64,000 bases of DNA from PHAA01 sp022706565 (GCA_040769385.1 JAXGLD010000002.1:558001-622000); one strand, 5' to 3'. Positions 1 through 8,703 are shown, numbered from the stretch's first letter. The notes: generated from the letters alone by a model not told the origin. Made by a program: numbers and translations.

Positions 1-200
1 TCCATGACATGGCACCAGTGGCAGGTGGAATAGCCGATGCTCAGGAAAATCGGTTTGCCTTCGCTGCGGGCCTTGATAAAGGCTTCGTCCTCCCATGGAT
101 ACCAATTCACCGGGTTATAGGCATGCTGCAGCAGATAGGGGCTCTTCTGTTTAATCAAGCGATTTGGTTTAACCTGGTTTCGGTTCAAATTTATCTGCAT
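1..200 (-). CDS. Thioredoxin-domain DUF255 protein (YyaL/SPATA20-like), N-terminal part
   Basis: Only the first 66 codons lie in the window; the gene runs off the left edge. The peptide has the family opening NRLIKQKSPYLLQHAYNPV, then the NWYPW block, and a Cys-His-Trp-Cys pair in STCHWCHVM near residues 58-66. This pair is the thioredoxin-like signature of DUF255 proteins, which are usually 600-700 aa and carry a six-hairpin glycosidase-like C-terminal half. The ATG at 200 follows an AGGAGG with about 9 bases of spacing. The cellular role of the family is not well established, so only the family name is assigned. It lies downstream of a terminator and is probably transcribed separately from the small gene at 315-428. 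Confidence 0.85.
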   Translation of the reverse strand, partial: MQINLNRNQVKPNRLIKQKSPYLLQHAYNPVNWYPWEDEAFIKARSEGKPIFLSIGYSTCHWCHVM

Positions 201-272
201 CTCTTCTGGCCTCCTGCCTTATTGCCGACATGTCGCTGCTGGTTAATGTCATTATATATGCAAATGAACAGC

Positions 273-303
273 AAATTAAAAACCTGCCGATTAACTCGGC
301 AGG
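273..303 (-). terminator. Rho-independent terminator after the small gene
   Basis: Read on the minus strand, the 8-bp stem CCTGCCGA / TCGGCAGG (283-303, loop 5) is followed at once by TTTTTAATTT. It sits 11 bases downstream of the stop codon of the 37-codon gene and ahead of the DUF255 start. Confidence 0.8.
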
Positions 304-314
304 CGGGCACCATC

Positions 315-428
315 TCAATCAAGTCCTCCGAACTTGGGCGGAGCAGGATATTTGGATTTCTTTATAGCCTCACCCGTATTGTCGGATTTCTTTCGGGTTT
401 TTATCTGGTTCTTTTCCTTTTTAGCCAT
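315..428 (-). CDS. Small lysine-rich basic protein, 37 aa
   Basis: An unrecognised short gene. The ATG at 428 is preceded by AGAGGGGGAT with suitable spacing, and the reading frame ends in TGA directly before a strong terminator, so it has the layout of a real monocistronic gene. The 37-residue product is very basic in its N-terminal two thirds (MAKKEKNQIKTRKKS...) and ends with a Pro-rich PAPPKFGGLD tail. No membrane segment or cysteine is present. A nucleic-acid-binding or spore-associated role is possible from the charge alone but cannot be shown. Confidence rests on the Shine-Dalgarno/terminator context, not on homology. Confidence 0.55.
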   Translation of the reverse strand: MAKKEKNQIKTRKKSDNTGEAIKKSKYPAPPKFGGLD

Positions 429-768
429 CTGTTAATCCCCCTCTTCAGTACGAGTCGTTTATAATTTTCCTTAAATAGCAAGGTTTTATTAATCCAATAA
501 GTAACAGTGAAATAAGCAAAACCACTACAGACTGCGGCTATGCATCCAGCTTGCTTGCTTTATTACTTGTAACCAATAGCCCCAAAAGAATAAAAATAAA
601 CTATAATCTACCTACGACAGTCTATACTAGGCCGAGGATCATAACAAATGCGCCTCTAAGGTAACCGGCCAGCGGGTTGGAGTGAACTACGCCCCGCTGG
701 AGTCATTAGATAATATCCAGAACAGAAGAAGAAAAAGAAGCTCAGCTACATATTGGAGGGAAATCATT
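429..768. other. Intergenic leader between the small gene and ktrA, with one perfect inverted repeat
   Basis: About 340 bases without a convincing gene. An ATG at 682 is in frame with ktrA but has no Shine-Dalgarno site. The clearest structure is the 8-bp inverted repeat CCAGCGGG (669-676) / CCCGCTGG (693-700) with a 16-base loop, about 70 bases before the ktrA start. KtrAB genes are often preceded by a c-di-AMP (ydaO) riboswitch; I looked for its conserved segments and did not find them. A TATAAT at about 601-606 lacks a matching -35. Confidence 0.4.
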
Positions 769-1425
769 GTGAAACCCAAGCAGTTTGCGGTACTGGGTAT
801 AGGCAGATTCGGTCAAAGTCTGATCAGAGAGTTGGTACGGATGGGCTATGAGGTGCTGGCGGTGGATGTGGATGCCGACCTAGTCCAGGACGCGATCGAA
901 TATTCCACCCATGCGGTGCAGGCAGACGCCATGGAAGAATCGGTTCTAAAGGCCCTTGGTATCAACAACTTCGATGCCGTTATTGTAGCTATCGGGGAAA
1001 ATATCCAATCCAATATCCTCACCACCATTCTTCTGAAGGAAATGGGAGTAAAAAAGGTGGTGGCCAAGGCCGGCAACGCCATGCATGGCAAGGTATTGGA
1101 AAAGATCGGCGCCGACCTAGTTATATACCCGGAAAGGGATATGGCCATCAAATTGGCCCGATCCTTGACATCGCAGAACTTCCTGGAGCAGATCACCCTA
1201 TCCACTGACTACAGTATCATTGAAATAACTGTCCCCAGGAGTTTTGTCAATAAAAACTTGCGCCAGATCGGACTGCGTCCCAAAATGAATGTCACTATCC
1301 TGGCCATCCGGCGTGGTGACGAGATAATGGTAGTCCCGGGGCCCGATCAGGACATGACAACTGGTGACGTACTGGTGGTTTTGGGACATAACCGGGATCT
1401 GGACGCCCTGTCCGACATAGATTAA
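769..1425 (+). CDS. ktrA: Potassium uptake regulatory subunit, RCK/TrkA-N family (KtrA-like)
   Basis: Cytosolic ring-forming regulatory subunit of a Ktr-type K+ transporter. The 218-aa product begins with a Rossmann (RCK_N) domain, glycine motif GIGRFGQS, followed by acidic residues of the nucleotide pocket (AVDVDADLV) and a TrkA-C (RCK_C) domain from about residue 135 onward. Length matches KtrA (about 220 aa) rather than the two-unit TrkA. The GTG at 769 is chosen because TTGGAGGG lies 9 bases upstream; the upstream ATG at 682 would add a basic tail lacking a Shine-Dalgarno site. The membrane subunit gene follows after 10 bases, so the two form an operon. In the family, ATP/ADP and sometimes c-di-AMP gate the complex. 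Confidence 0.92.
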   Translation: MKPKQFAVLGIGRFGQSLIRELVRMGYEVLAVDVDADLVQDAIEYSTHAVQADAMEESVLKALGINNFDAVIVAIGENIQSNILTTILLKEMGVKKVVAKAGNAMHGKVLEKIGADLVIYPERDMAIKLARSLTSQNFLEQITLSTDYSIIEITVPRSFVNKNLRQIGLRPKMNVTILAIRRGDEIMVVPGPDQDMTTGDVLVVLGHNRDLDALSDID

Positions 1426-1435
1426 TCGGCAAAGG

Positions 1436-2761
1436 ATGGTGTTGGCCATAATCGGCATGAGCCCCCCACGATTATTGGTGGTCAGCTTCGCCGCCCTAAT
1501 CCTGATCGGCACCCTGCTTCTTTCTACGCCCTGGGCAGTTCGGGACGGGCAGGTCGATTTTATGACCGCACTTTTTACAGCTACTTCCGCTACCTGTATA
1601 ACCGGGTTGGTGGTGGTCGATACCGCCACCCACTGGACCACCTTCGGACACCTCGTTATAATGGTTCTAATCCAGGTGGGCGGGTTGGGGGTCATGGCTT
1701 TTGCTACATTTTTCGCCTTTCTGTTCGGCTGGAAGATCCAGCTGAGCCAGCGATTGGCGATGCAGCAGGCAATGAATTACTCTGCCCTGGGCGGTGTAGT
1801 CAGGATCTTTCGGTACCTGTTATTAACCACTTTTGCGATCGAAGCGATCGCCGCTCTGATCCTGGCTATCCGCTGGTTCCCGTCTTACGGCGTAGGAAAG
1901 GCGCTGTGGTTCGGCTTGTTCCATTCCGTCTCCGCCTTTAACAACGCTGGCTTCGACCTGTTCGGCAATTTCCACAGTCTGATGGCTTTTACCACCGACG
2001 TTACCGTCAACCTTACTTTCTCCACCCTGTTCATCGCTGGGGGTTTGGGCTTTATAGTTTTGTATGAAGTGTTCCGCTATCGCCAGGACCACATCCTATC
2101 GCTGCACTCCAAAGTGGTCCTGGTTACCACCGCCATATTGATTTTCGGAGGATCAGCCATAATCTTCATCACTGAATACCATCATGCCCTGCAGGGCTTA
2201 CCCCTATGGGGGAAGATCATGGCCGCCTATTTTCAAACCTCTTCGGCCCGCACCGCCGGGTTCGTAACCGTCGACCTCAATTCTTTCTTCCTCTCCTCCC
2301 AGATGCTAATGATTATCTTGATGTTCATCGGCGGTTCGCCGGGTTCCACCGCTGGCGGCATCAAGACCTCGACCTTCGCATTGTTGTGGATAGCCATCCT
2401 CAGCAGGTTACGTGGTAAACGTGACAATGAAATTTTCGAGCGCCGCATACCCAGCAGCGATATGTTCACAGCCTTGACCATAGTACTGATGTATGTAATG
2501 ACCCTAATCATCATGTCATTCCTGTTTATCCTTACCCACCAACAGGATTTCCTGCCGGTGATTTTCGAAATAGTATCCGCCCTGGGAACAGTCGGCTTGA
2601 GCCTGGGACTGACTACTTCCCACACCGTCTTGGAACAATTGTTGGTAATAGTCACCATGTTCCTGGGTCGGGTTGGCCCCCTTACTCTCGGATTTGCCCT
2701 GGCCTATAAGCGCTCCCAGCCATTTATCCGCTATCCCGAAGGCAAGATAATGGTGGGGTAG
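1436..2761 (+). CDS. ktrB: Potassium uptake transporter, TrkH/KtrB family membrane subunit
   Basis: Ion-translocating membrane subunit that pairs with the preceding KtrA. The 441-aa protein is strongly hydrophobic and shows selectivity-filter-type segments of the SKT superfamily, for example ATSATCITGLVVVDT near residues 50-64, and the QVGGLGVM segment after it; the later SPGSTAGGIKTST region is the typical third pore-loop block. Length equals that of KtrB. The start is uncertain: ATG 1436 has AAAGG touching it, while ATG 1457 (giving MSPPRLL, the usual family opening) has the same AAAGG about 20 bases away. K+/Na+ symport is the family activity. No terminator was seen downstream. Confidence 0.92.
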   Translation: MVLAIIGMSPPRLLVVSFAALILIGTLLLSTPWAVRDGQVDFMTALFTATSATCITGLVVVDTATHWTTFGHLVIMVLIQVGGLGVMAFATFFAFLFGWKIQLSQRLAMQQAMNYSALGGVVRIFRYLLLTTFAIEAIAALILAIRWFPSYGVGKALWFGLFHSVSAFNNAGFDLFGNFHSLMAFTTDVTVNLTFSTLFIAGGLGFIVLYEVFRYRQDHILSLHSKVVLVTTAILIFGGSAIIFITEYHHALQGLPLWGKIMAAYFQTSSARTAGFVTVDLNSFFLSSQMLMIILMFIGGSPGSTAGGIKTSTFALLWIAILSRLRGKRDNEIFERRIPSSDMFTALTIVLMYVMTLIIMSFLFILTHQQDFLPVIFEIVSALGTVGLSLGLTTSHTVLEQLLVIVTMFLGRVGPLTLGFALAYKRSQPFIRYPEGKIMVG

Positions 2762-2876
2762 AAGGCCTTCCCTTCACTTAAAAATCCCGGTTTCTTTAAC
2801 CGCTCCTTAAGTATAAATTTGTGATTTCCAGCCATTCTAGTAATGGGCAAATTTATCTATGGAAGGAGGAATCGAG

Positions 2877-3059
2877 ATGAACTTAAGCCAAGTAGAACTG
2901 CAGAATCTGCGGCATCTCATCGGCGGGCACGCCACCGCTGAAAAGAAACTCCGGTTCTATGCCAGCCAGGCCAATGACGCTCAGGTGCGCCAGATGTTCG
3001 AGCAGTCGGCTCAATCCGCCGCTGATACTCGCAATAAATTAATGTCCTTTTTAGGATAA
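2877..3059 (+). CDS. Small CotF-like spore coat protein, 60 aa
   Basis: A 60-residue helical, Gln/Ala-rich protein (MNLSQVELQNLRHLIGGHAT...) that resembles the half-size partners of CotF spore-coat proteins found in Clostridia. The ATG at 2877 is preceded by AAGGAGG with 7 bases between; an ATG at 2859 overlaps that Shine-Dalgarno and is rejected. No cysteines or membrane segments. It lies 13 bases before a second coat gene and both end at one terminator, so they form a two-gene operon probably expressed during sporulation in the mother cell. A spore-type promoter could not be assigned with confidence. Family assignment is by composition and context. Confidence 0.65.
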   Translation: MNLSQVELQNLRHLIGGHATAEKKLRFYASQANDAQVRQMFEQSAQSAADTRNKLMSFLG

Positions 3060-3072
3060 AGGAGGAAAACCG

Positions 3073-3327
3073 ATGCAGATTCAAGACAAAGAAATGGTCA
3101 ATGACATTTTATCGATGATCAACGGCAGCCTAACTACTTATGCCAACGTGATTAGTCAAACCTCCAATCCCCAACTGCGGCAAACCATCCAGCAGATCCG
3201 CAACGGCGATGAACAATTCCAGTTCCAGCTTTATCAGATGGCAGAGCAAAAAGGATTTTACAAGCCTGCCAGCCAGGCCCCCCAGTCGGATATCCAAAAC
3301 GTGAAAAGCCAGGTCAGCCAAGCCTAA
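3073..3327 (+). CDS. Spore coat protein, CotF family
   Basis: An 84-residue protein with the CotF pattern: an N-terminal DKEMVNDILSMINGSLTTYA helix, a second helix rich in Gln (NPQLRQTIQQIRNGDEQFQF) and the MAEQKGFYKPA segment typical of the family, followed by a polar tail. CotF-type proteins are deposited in the spore coat. The ATG at 3073 has AAAGGAGG with 5-6 bases of spacing. It follows the 60-aa partner closely and ends 5 bases before a strong terminator. This pair is one of the main hints that the organism forms spores. Confidence 0.8.
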   Translation: MQIQDKEMVNDILSMINGSLTTYANVISQTSNPQLRQTIQQIRNGDEQFQFQLYQMAEQKGFYKPASQAPQSDIQNVKSQVSQA

Positions 3328-3332
3328 ATTAA

Positions 3333-3365
3333 AAAGCCAGGAAAGACACGTGTTTTCCTGGCTTT
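3333..3365 (+). terminator. Terminator between the coat operon and the convergent helicase gene
   Basis: A 12-bp perfect stem AAAGCCAGGAAA / TTTCCTGGCTTT (3333-3344 with 3354-3365) whose A and T ends give a U-tract in both directions. It can therefore end the coat operon on the plus strand and the helicase transcript on the minus strand. Confidence 0.8.
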
Positions 3366-3428
3366 CATTTCTATTTCCACCCATCCGGCCCTGAACCGGG
3401 CCTGAACCTATTGCCTGTTCCGACTGCT

Positions 3429-5021
3429 TTATGAATGACTGGCCTGCCTCCCGGCAGAACGGCGTCCCGAGGATATGCGCTGGCGCTTGTTGGCCCTGAA
3501 CTTACTTTCATATTGGCCTAGAGCTGCGTAGACTTGATCCACATAATCCATGGGAATCTCTACCAAGGTGCTGTTACCTTGTATATCAATATCACCGACT
3601 TGACGCGGTGATATGCTGGTATGGGCGGTCAAAAATTCCACCAATCGGCGCGGATGCACTCCTTGGAAACGGCCCATGGGCAACTCAACGTGGGCGGTAC
3701 CCGGGCTGATGGTCTCCATCTCGGCGGTCTCCAATTCCGGGCAGTCGCCAGCCATCAGTGTGAGGGCCGCCGCCAACAGAAACTGGGCATCATAGTTCTG
3801 CAATAACTCGGCCGCCATTTGCTGGTATACAACCAATTCCTGTTCAGACGCCTCCAGCAGACGATTGACCAGCATCTGCTGGCGCCGTTCGATAGCTGCC
3901 TGCATGGTGGGCAGTATTTGGTGTTTTATTTTTTTACCGATGTGCCTTTCGATCATCCTAAGCAGCCTGATCTGGCTCGGTTCCACCAGGGTTATGGCCA
4001 CTCCGTCTCTTCCCGCTCTGCCGGTGCGGCCGATCCGATGCACATAGCTGTCCGGGTCTTCGGGGATGTCGAAGTTGAAGACATGGCTCACCATCTCTAT
4101 ATCCAGTCCCCGGGCTGCAAGATCGGTGGCTACCAGGGTGGTGACGTTACCGCTGCGAAATCTCTCCATAACATGGTCCCGCTCCCGCTGCGACATGTCA
4201 CCATGCAGTGAATCAGCTGCATATCCGCGGCTGTTCAGCACCCGATTTAGTTGATCCGCGCCTTTCTTGGTGCGACAGAAGATCAGACTTACCTGAGGGT
4301 GTTCGACATCGAGGATGCGGCAGATTGTCTCCACCTTTTGCCGGGGATTGACTTCGTAATAATACTGTTCAGTGAGAGACACAGTCAGCTCCGGTGAACG
4401 AATCACGATCAGTTGGGGATTTTTCATAAAGGTCCGAGCCAACTCCCGGATCTCAGGGACCAACGTGGCCGAAAATAGCATCGTTTGTCTCTCTTGGGGA
4501 CACCCAGACAGGATCCTTTCGATGTCAGGTAAAAAACCCATATCCAACATCTCATCGGCTTCGTCGATGACGACATAATCAAGTGTAGACAAATCTATGG
4601 TGCCTCGGTTGATATGGTCCAGCAAGCGTCCGGGAGTAGCCACAATTATCTCGGGCCTGCGGCGTAAAGCCCTCAATTGGACGTCGATAGACTGGCCTCC
4701 ATATATGGGCAGGGCTTTGACCTTCATAGCCATACCCAAAGAGGAGACCTCATCGGCTACCTGTACCGCTAATTCTCGCGTGGGACACATGACCAGGGCC
4801 TGCAGGTCCTGCTGAGGCCTTATTCCGTTCAAAATCGGGATCCCAAAGGCGGCCGTCTTGCCGGTACCGGTCTTGGCCTGCCCCATAATATCTTCACCCG
4901 CCAGACCAGGGGGAATTGCTTCGATTTGAATCGGGGTGGGATTCTGGAAACCTTTCTTCTCAATCATCCTTAGAATAGCAGGCTTCAATCCCATTTCTTG
5001 AAATGTCATTGGGGTTTGCAA
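3429..5021 (-). CDS. DEAD-box ATP-dependent RNA helicase (CshA/DeaD type)
   Basis: RNA helicase for RNA unwinding, ribosome assembly or cold adaptation. The 530-aa protein shows the motifs in order: Q motif (GFQNPTPIQ), motif I AKTGTGKT, Ia PTRELA, II DEAD, III SAT, and VI HRIGRTGRAG in the second RecA domain. Residues from about 440 form a DbpA/CsdA-type RNA-binding domain ending in a basic Arg/Lys tail. The TTG at 5021 is taken as start because AAGGAGG lies 9 bases upstream, whereas the first ATG is 12 bases further in with no suitable site. It is monocistronic, facing the coat operon. The accessory C-terminal domain leaves CshA, DeaD or DbpA naming open. Confidence 0.93.
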   Translation of the reverse strand: MQTPMTFQEMGLKPAILRMIEKKGFQNPTPIQIEAIPPGLAGEDIMGQAKTGTGKTAAFGIPILNGIRPQQDLQALVMCPTRELAVQVADEVSSLGMAMKVKALPIYGGQSIDVQLRALRRRPEIIVATPGRLLDHINRGTIDLSTLDYVVIDEADEMLDMGFLPDIERILSGCPQERQTMLFSATLVPEIRELARTFMKNPQLIVIRSPELTVSLTEQYYYEVNPRQKVETICRILDVEHPQVSLIFCRTKKGADQLNRVLNSRGYAADSLHGDMSQRERDHVMERFRSGNVTTLVATDLAARGLDIEMVSHVFNFDIPEDPDSYVHRIGRTGRAGRDGVAITLVEPSQIRLLRMIERHIGKKIKHQILPTMQAAIERRQQMLVNRLLEASEQELVVYQQMAAELLQNYDAQFLLAAALTLMAGDCPELETAEMETISPGTAHVELPMGRFQGVHPRRLVEFLTAHTSISPRQVGDIDIQGNSTLVEIPMDYVDQVYAALGQYESKFRANKRQRISSGRRSAGRQASHS

Positions 5022-5093
5022 AAACTATATCCTCCTTAAAATATTAACACCTTGTCTATTGCGTTAAACCAACAGATATGAGCATATTTAATG

Positions 5094-5102
5094 ATTATAT
5101 CA
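5094..5102 (-). promoter_or_regulatory. Extended -10 promoter candidate for the helicase gene
   Basis: Read on the minus strand, TGATATAAT is an extended -10 (TG, one base, then a consensus TATAAT). The -35 is poor. It would give a leader of about 65 bases before the TTG start; long leaders are common in cold-shock helicase genes. Confidence 0.4.
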
Positions 5103-5222
5103 CATTTTTCATGATCCTGACGGGTTCCTCCGACCGATCAATCTCGGCACCTTCACAAACCGTTGATGAACAGATAGAATTGTATGGTATTCAGGCGCCA
5201 GTCTAGTCATGGAGATGCTTTT

Positions 5223-6419
5223 ATGCCGGAGAACAAAAAAATTCTGGTGACCCCCCTTTTACTGTTTGCTGCTGCCAGCCTCTTGATGGGTTTGTATAGT
5301 GGTCTGTACGACCCCTCTTTCAACAACTACCTGGCTCAGACTCATAATGCCACCCCCCTGGCACGCGGCGCGGTGGAATTCCCGCGCGAAATGCCCGGGT
5401 TTCTGGTGGTCTTCATTGTTACCGCTTTGATGTTCCTGGCCGATACCCGCATTGCCGCCCTTTCCGCGCTGCTGGTCGGTCTTGCCCTGTGGGGACAGGG
5501 ATTCCTGTCGCCGGATCTCAAGTGGGTTGTGGTATGGATGGTAATGTGGAGCATCGGGGCTCATGTTTACATGGCTATCGCCCCTTCAATAGGCATCCGC
5601 CTGGCCCGGGCCGGCCAGGAAGGCCGCCGCCTAGGGCAAATTGGCTTTCTGGAATCTCTGGGTGCCCTGCTGGGATTGACAATAGTGTACTGGGGAGCAT
5701 CAAGGTGGCATTTTTCCTTTGCCTTCATTTTCGGTTTGGCCGGCATTTTCGCCCTGTCCGCCGCCATAAGCCTGTTTCTGATCAAACCCGCCCCTTTGGA
5801 AAATCCTGCTCGCAGGTTGGTTTTCAAAAAGAAGTATTCACTGTTCTACTGGCTCAATATTGTCTTTGGAGCCCGCAAACAGATATTCCTAACTTTTGCC
5901 CCCTGGGTGCTTATCAGAGTGTTTGGCTGCGGGGTGGAAACGTTTGCCCTGCTGGGGTTCCTGGGAACCGTGTTAAGCCTTGTGTTCCGGCCTCTGCTAG
6001 GTCAGGCTATAGACCGATTGGGGGAGAAGGTAATCATATCGGCTGAATCTATTGTGCTGGTTTTGATGAGCCTCCTATATGGTTTTTCGTCCAGCTGGTT
6101 CAGTCAGGAAACGGCTCTCATTATAACCATGGCCTGTTTCGTCGCCGATCAGCTATTGTTTTCGGTCAGGATAGCCAGAACCACTTATTTGAACCGGATA
6201 GTTGACCACCCGGATGATCTGACTCCTACGATATCAATGGGATTGAGCCTGGACCATGCCGTTTCCATGTTAATCCCCCTGGGCGGCGGCTTGCTGTGGA
6301 CCTATTACGGTTACATTCCGGTCTTCTTGGCCTCCGGGGTCCTGGCACTGGCAAACCTGGGATTGGCCTTTCGCATACCCAGCCGCACCGCCCAACCCAC
6401 TCCCGCCCAACAAAGCTGA
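5223..6419 (+). CDS. Major facilitator superfamily transporter
   Basis: Integral membrane carrier of 398 aa with about 12 predicted hydrophobic segments. The first is at residues 7-27 (ILVTPLLLFAAASLLMGLYS), and a charged cytoplasmic loop near residues 185-205 splits the two six-helix halves. The substrate cannot be deduced. ATG 5223 is preferred because GGAG lies 8 bases upstream; the frame stays open further upstream but without a ribosome site. It stands alone: the helicase gene diverges from it, and lysA follows after about 180 bases with its own promoter. Confidence 0.8.
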   Translation: MPENKKILVTPLLLFAAASLLMGLYSGLYDPSFNNYLAQTHNATPLARGAVEFPREMPGFLVVFIVTALMFLADTRIAALSALLVGLALWGQGFLSPDLKWVVVWMVMWSIGAHVYMAIAPSIGIRLARAGQEGRRLGQIGFLESLGALLGLTIVYWGASRWHFSFAFIFGLAGIFALSAAISLFLIKPAPLENPARRLVFKKKYSLFYWLNIVFGARKQIFLTFAPWVLIRVFGCGVETFALLGFLGTVLSLVFRPLLGQAIDRLGEKVIISAESIVLVLMSLLYGFSSSWFSQETALIITMACFVADQLLFSVRIARTTYLNRIVDHPDDLTPTISMGLSLDHAVSMLIPLGGGLLWTYYGYIPVFLASGVLALANLGLAFRIPSRTAQPTPAQQS

Positions 6420-6469
6420 TCCTGGCTGGGGCTCCCAGTTCGGCTCACAATGTATACTTGCCCCGACTA

Positions 6470-6499
6470 TTGTCAATTTCTTAGCCCCTGCATTAAAAT
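6470..6499 (+). promoter_or_regulatory. Sigma-A promoter candidate for lysA
   Basis: TTGTCA (6470-6475) and TAAAAT (6494-6499) are separated by 18 bases. A perfect 10-bp inverted repeat, TAGCCGCCAT / ATGGCGGCTA (6528-6557), follows in the leader. It has no U-tract and no lysine-riboswitch features, so its role is unknown. Confidence 0.45.
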
Positions 6500-6600
6500 A
6501 TAAACACTTGCCCGATCGGCGCAGCTCTAGCCGCCATCCGGTATGAAATGGCGGCTATCGCATAAAAAAGGGCGCCCTTGGGTATTAAGGAGTGAAGGAA

Positions 6601-7821
6601 TTGGGTTTTGAAAATCTGGTATTCGGCAAGAAGGATGCTCACGAACTGTTGAAGGAATATGGAAGCCCTCTGTACGTTTATGATGAGGTGACCCTGCGGC
6701 AAAGATGCCGGGAGATGAGGAACCTTTTAAAATATCCCAGATTCCGGGTCAACTATTCTGCCAAGGCCAACAACAATATTGAACTCCTGAAGATCATCTG
6801 TTCAGAGGATTTAGATGTTGACGGCATGTCGCCCGGGGAGATGCACCTGGAGTTGATGGCCGGTTTTCTGCCGCATAGAATTACTTTCATTGGCAACAAT
6901 GTATCGCCGGATGAATTCCTCTACGCGGTGGAAAGAGGAATTCTGGTCAGTGTCGACTCGATTTCCCAGTTGGAAACCCTTGGTCAGGTGAACCGGGGGG
7001 GCCGGGTATGTCTGCGTATAAATCCTGGCATCGGCGCTGGCCACCACGAAAAGGTAATTACCGGCGGCAAGAATGTCAAATTCGGCATCACCGTGGAGGA
7101 TCTGCCTTGGGCCCAGGATGTAGCTTCCAAATACCAGATGACCATCACCGGTTTGAACCAGCATATCGGCTCCCTATTCCTTGAGCCGGATGCTTATGTT
7201 GAAGCGGCCGCCTTTATTCTGGAGACGGCCGCCTCGATACCAGACGTCGAGATGGTAGATCTGGGCGGAGGTTTCGGCATCCCCTACCGTCACGGTGTGG
7301 AACCGCGCTTGGATTTGGTTGAGCTGGGAAACCGGCTGGATAGGCTCATCAACGACTGGGTGGAACACAACCGCCCACTGACGGTGCGCACCGAGCCAGG
7401 GCGTTATGTGGTAGCGGAGTGCGGCGCCTTGCTGGGTACCGTGACCGCTGTTAAAAACAACTATAACACGGTCTTTGTCGGTACTGATATCGGCTTCAAC
7501 ACCTTGGTACGCCCGGCTATGTACGACAGCTACCATGAGATAAGCGTGGCACCGGCTACCGAGCGCCATTATGAGGAGTATCGTCAACCGGTATATGTGG
7601 TAGGCAATATTTGTGAAAGCGGTGACATCTTGGTGCATGACCGGGTCATCCCCTGCTGTAGGGAAGGCGATGCCCTGATAGTACACGATGCCGGAGCTTA
7701 TGGATTTGCCATGGCCAGCAATTATAATGCGCGTCCCTTGCCGGCTGAGGTGCTGATTACCAGCAGCGGCAATGTTCGTTTAATCAGAAGAGCCCAAACC
7801 CTGGATGACCTTTGGTGGTAG
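6601..7821 (+). CDS. lysA: Diaminopimelate decarboxylase
   Basis: PLP enzyme for the last lysine-biosynthesis step, meso-diaminopimelate to lysine plus CO2. A fold-type III alanine-racemase-like barrel comes first, with the PLP lysine in FRVNYSAKANNN (about residue 46), the glycine loop in VDLGGGFGIPY, then a C-terminal beta domain containing GNICESGDIL, where the Cys comes from the partner subunit, and the Tyr of DAGAYGFAMASNYN. Length of about 407 aa is normal. TTG 6601 has AAGGAG 8 bases upstream; GTG 6592 in the same frame overlaps that site and is less likely. No other lysine genes are adjacent. LysA and carboxynorspermidine decarboxylase are related, but the ICESGD motif favours LysA. 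Confidence 0.93.
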   Translation: MGFENLVFGKKDAHELLKEYGSPLYVYDEVTLRQRCREMRNLLKYPRFRVNYSAKANNNIELLKIICSEDLDVDGMSPGEMHLELMAGFLPHRITFIGNNVSPDEFLYAVERGILVSVDSISQLETLGQVNRGGRVCLRINPGIGAGHHEKVITGGKNVKFGITVEDLPWAQDVASKYQMTITGLNQHIGSLFLEPDAYVEAAAFILETAASIPDVEMVDLGGGFGIPYRHGVEPRLDLVELGNRLDRLINDWVEHNRPLTVRTEPGRYVVAECGALLGTVTAVKNNYNTVFVGTDIGFNTLVRPAMYDSYHEISVAPATERHYEEYRQPVYVVGNICESGDILVHDRVIPCCREGDALIVHDAGAYGFAMASNYNARPLPAEVLITSSGNVRLIRRAQTLDDLWW

Positions 7822-7850
7822 CTCAACCAACTGTAAATCTGGCAATCCTT

Positions 7851-7871
7851 GAGAGGCGTAACCCGCCTCTC
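7851..7871 (+). terminator. Terminator-like hairpin between lysA and the convergent MBL gene
   Basis: The perfect 8-bp stem GAGAGGCG / CGCCTCTC has a 5-base loop (TAACC) and sits 30 bases after the lysA stop. The T-tract is weak (CTTCATTTATT), so termination efficiency is uncertain. Confidence 0.55.
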
Positions 7872-7883
7872 CTTCATTTATTA

Positions 7884-8564
7884 TTAGAAACGCTGCAGAT
7901 AGCCCTGGATATATTTCTTCACTGCTCCGGCCGGTTGGTAAATCCCGAAATGACCTTCACATAGAATGTCGGCCTCCAGGTCCAGCAGCAACTGCATCGA
8001 TTTCCGCCACTGTTGCATATCCGAACCCCATTCCTTACTGAAGGGGCCGTGAATATCCTGACCAAAAAGCACTCGCTGGCCGGCGATGTCGGTGTAAACT
8101 GAGATACCGCCCGTAGTGTGGCCGGGCGTATGCAGGCAGGTCAGTTCCAGACCCCCCAAGGAGATCTTTTCCCGAGCCCCGGTTAGCACCTTGTCCACCA
8201 CCACCTTATGGTAATGCACCCTGTACCAGGAAGCAGCGGTCAGGTGAGGCAGGCCGTCCTGGATAGCCGGCAGCTCCATTTGATGGGCTACCACCTGTGC
8301 CTGCAGGCGGTCCTGCAGCTCCTTCAGCCCTCCAATGTGATCGATGTGGCCATGGGTAGCGATTATATATTTGATCGTTTGGGGGTTTACTCCCGCCCGG
8401 CTGATATTATCAATTATCCGGGCCGTGCTCTTGCCGGCTCCAGCGTCGATCAGGGCCGCCTCCTGTCCCCCGTCCACCAGGTACACGCAGCAGTCGTCGG
8501 GGTCTGACCAGCGTCCCCCGCCTACTTCGTACACTCCCGGACATACTTCCGCCTTAGGCTTCAT
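7884..8564 (-). CDS. MBL-fold metallohydrolase
   Basis: Metallo-beta-lactamase-fold hydrolase of 226 aa. The metal ligands are visible in order: HGHIDHIGG (H-x-H-x-D-H), HTPGHTTGG, GQDIHG and the C-terminal CEGHFG. The pattern is that of glyoxalase-II-like hydrolases and lactonases, so a thioester or lactone substrate is possible but not shown. ATG 8564 is used because AAGGAGGGG lies about 9 bases upstream; an upstream GTG/ATG would overlap that site. It is divergent from the sigma-54 regulator, with about 140 bases between them, and convergent with lysA. Confidence 0.82.
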   Translation of the reverse strand: MKPKAEVCPGVYEVGGGRWSDPDDCCVYLVDGGQEAALIDAGAGKSTARIIDNISRAGVNPQTIKYIIATHGHIDHIGGLKELQDRLQAQVVAHQMELPAIQDGLPHLTAASWYRVHYHKVVVDKVLTGAREKISLGGLELTCLHTPGHTTGGISVYTDIAGQRVLFGQDIHGPFSKEWGSDMQQWRKSMQLLLDLEADILCEGHFGIYQPAGAVKKYIQGYLQRF

Positions 8565-8703
8565 AACGTCGCCCCCTCCTTCTGTTCTGCCCCTATTTTC
8601 GCACACCTTCCCGGTCGCTTCAATTTTCTGTTTTCTCCCATCTCAAAACGTAGTATGGTTATGGTATCGACATTCTTATGATTACAACCTAAGGAGCATT
8701 TTT

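Noticed and set aside
429..768. c-di-AMP (ydaO) riboswitch before ktrAB
   Set aside because: Expected from family habits, but none of its conserved segments could be found; only one simple inverted repeat is present.
6528..6557. Lysine riboswitch before lysA
   Set aside because: Only one 10-bp stem exists; the multi-helix lysine aptamer is absent.
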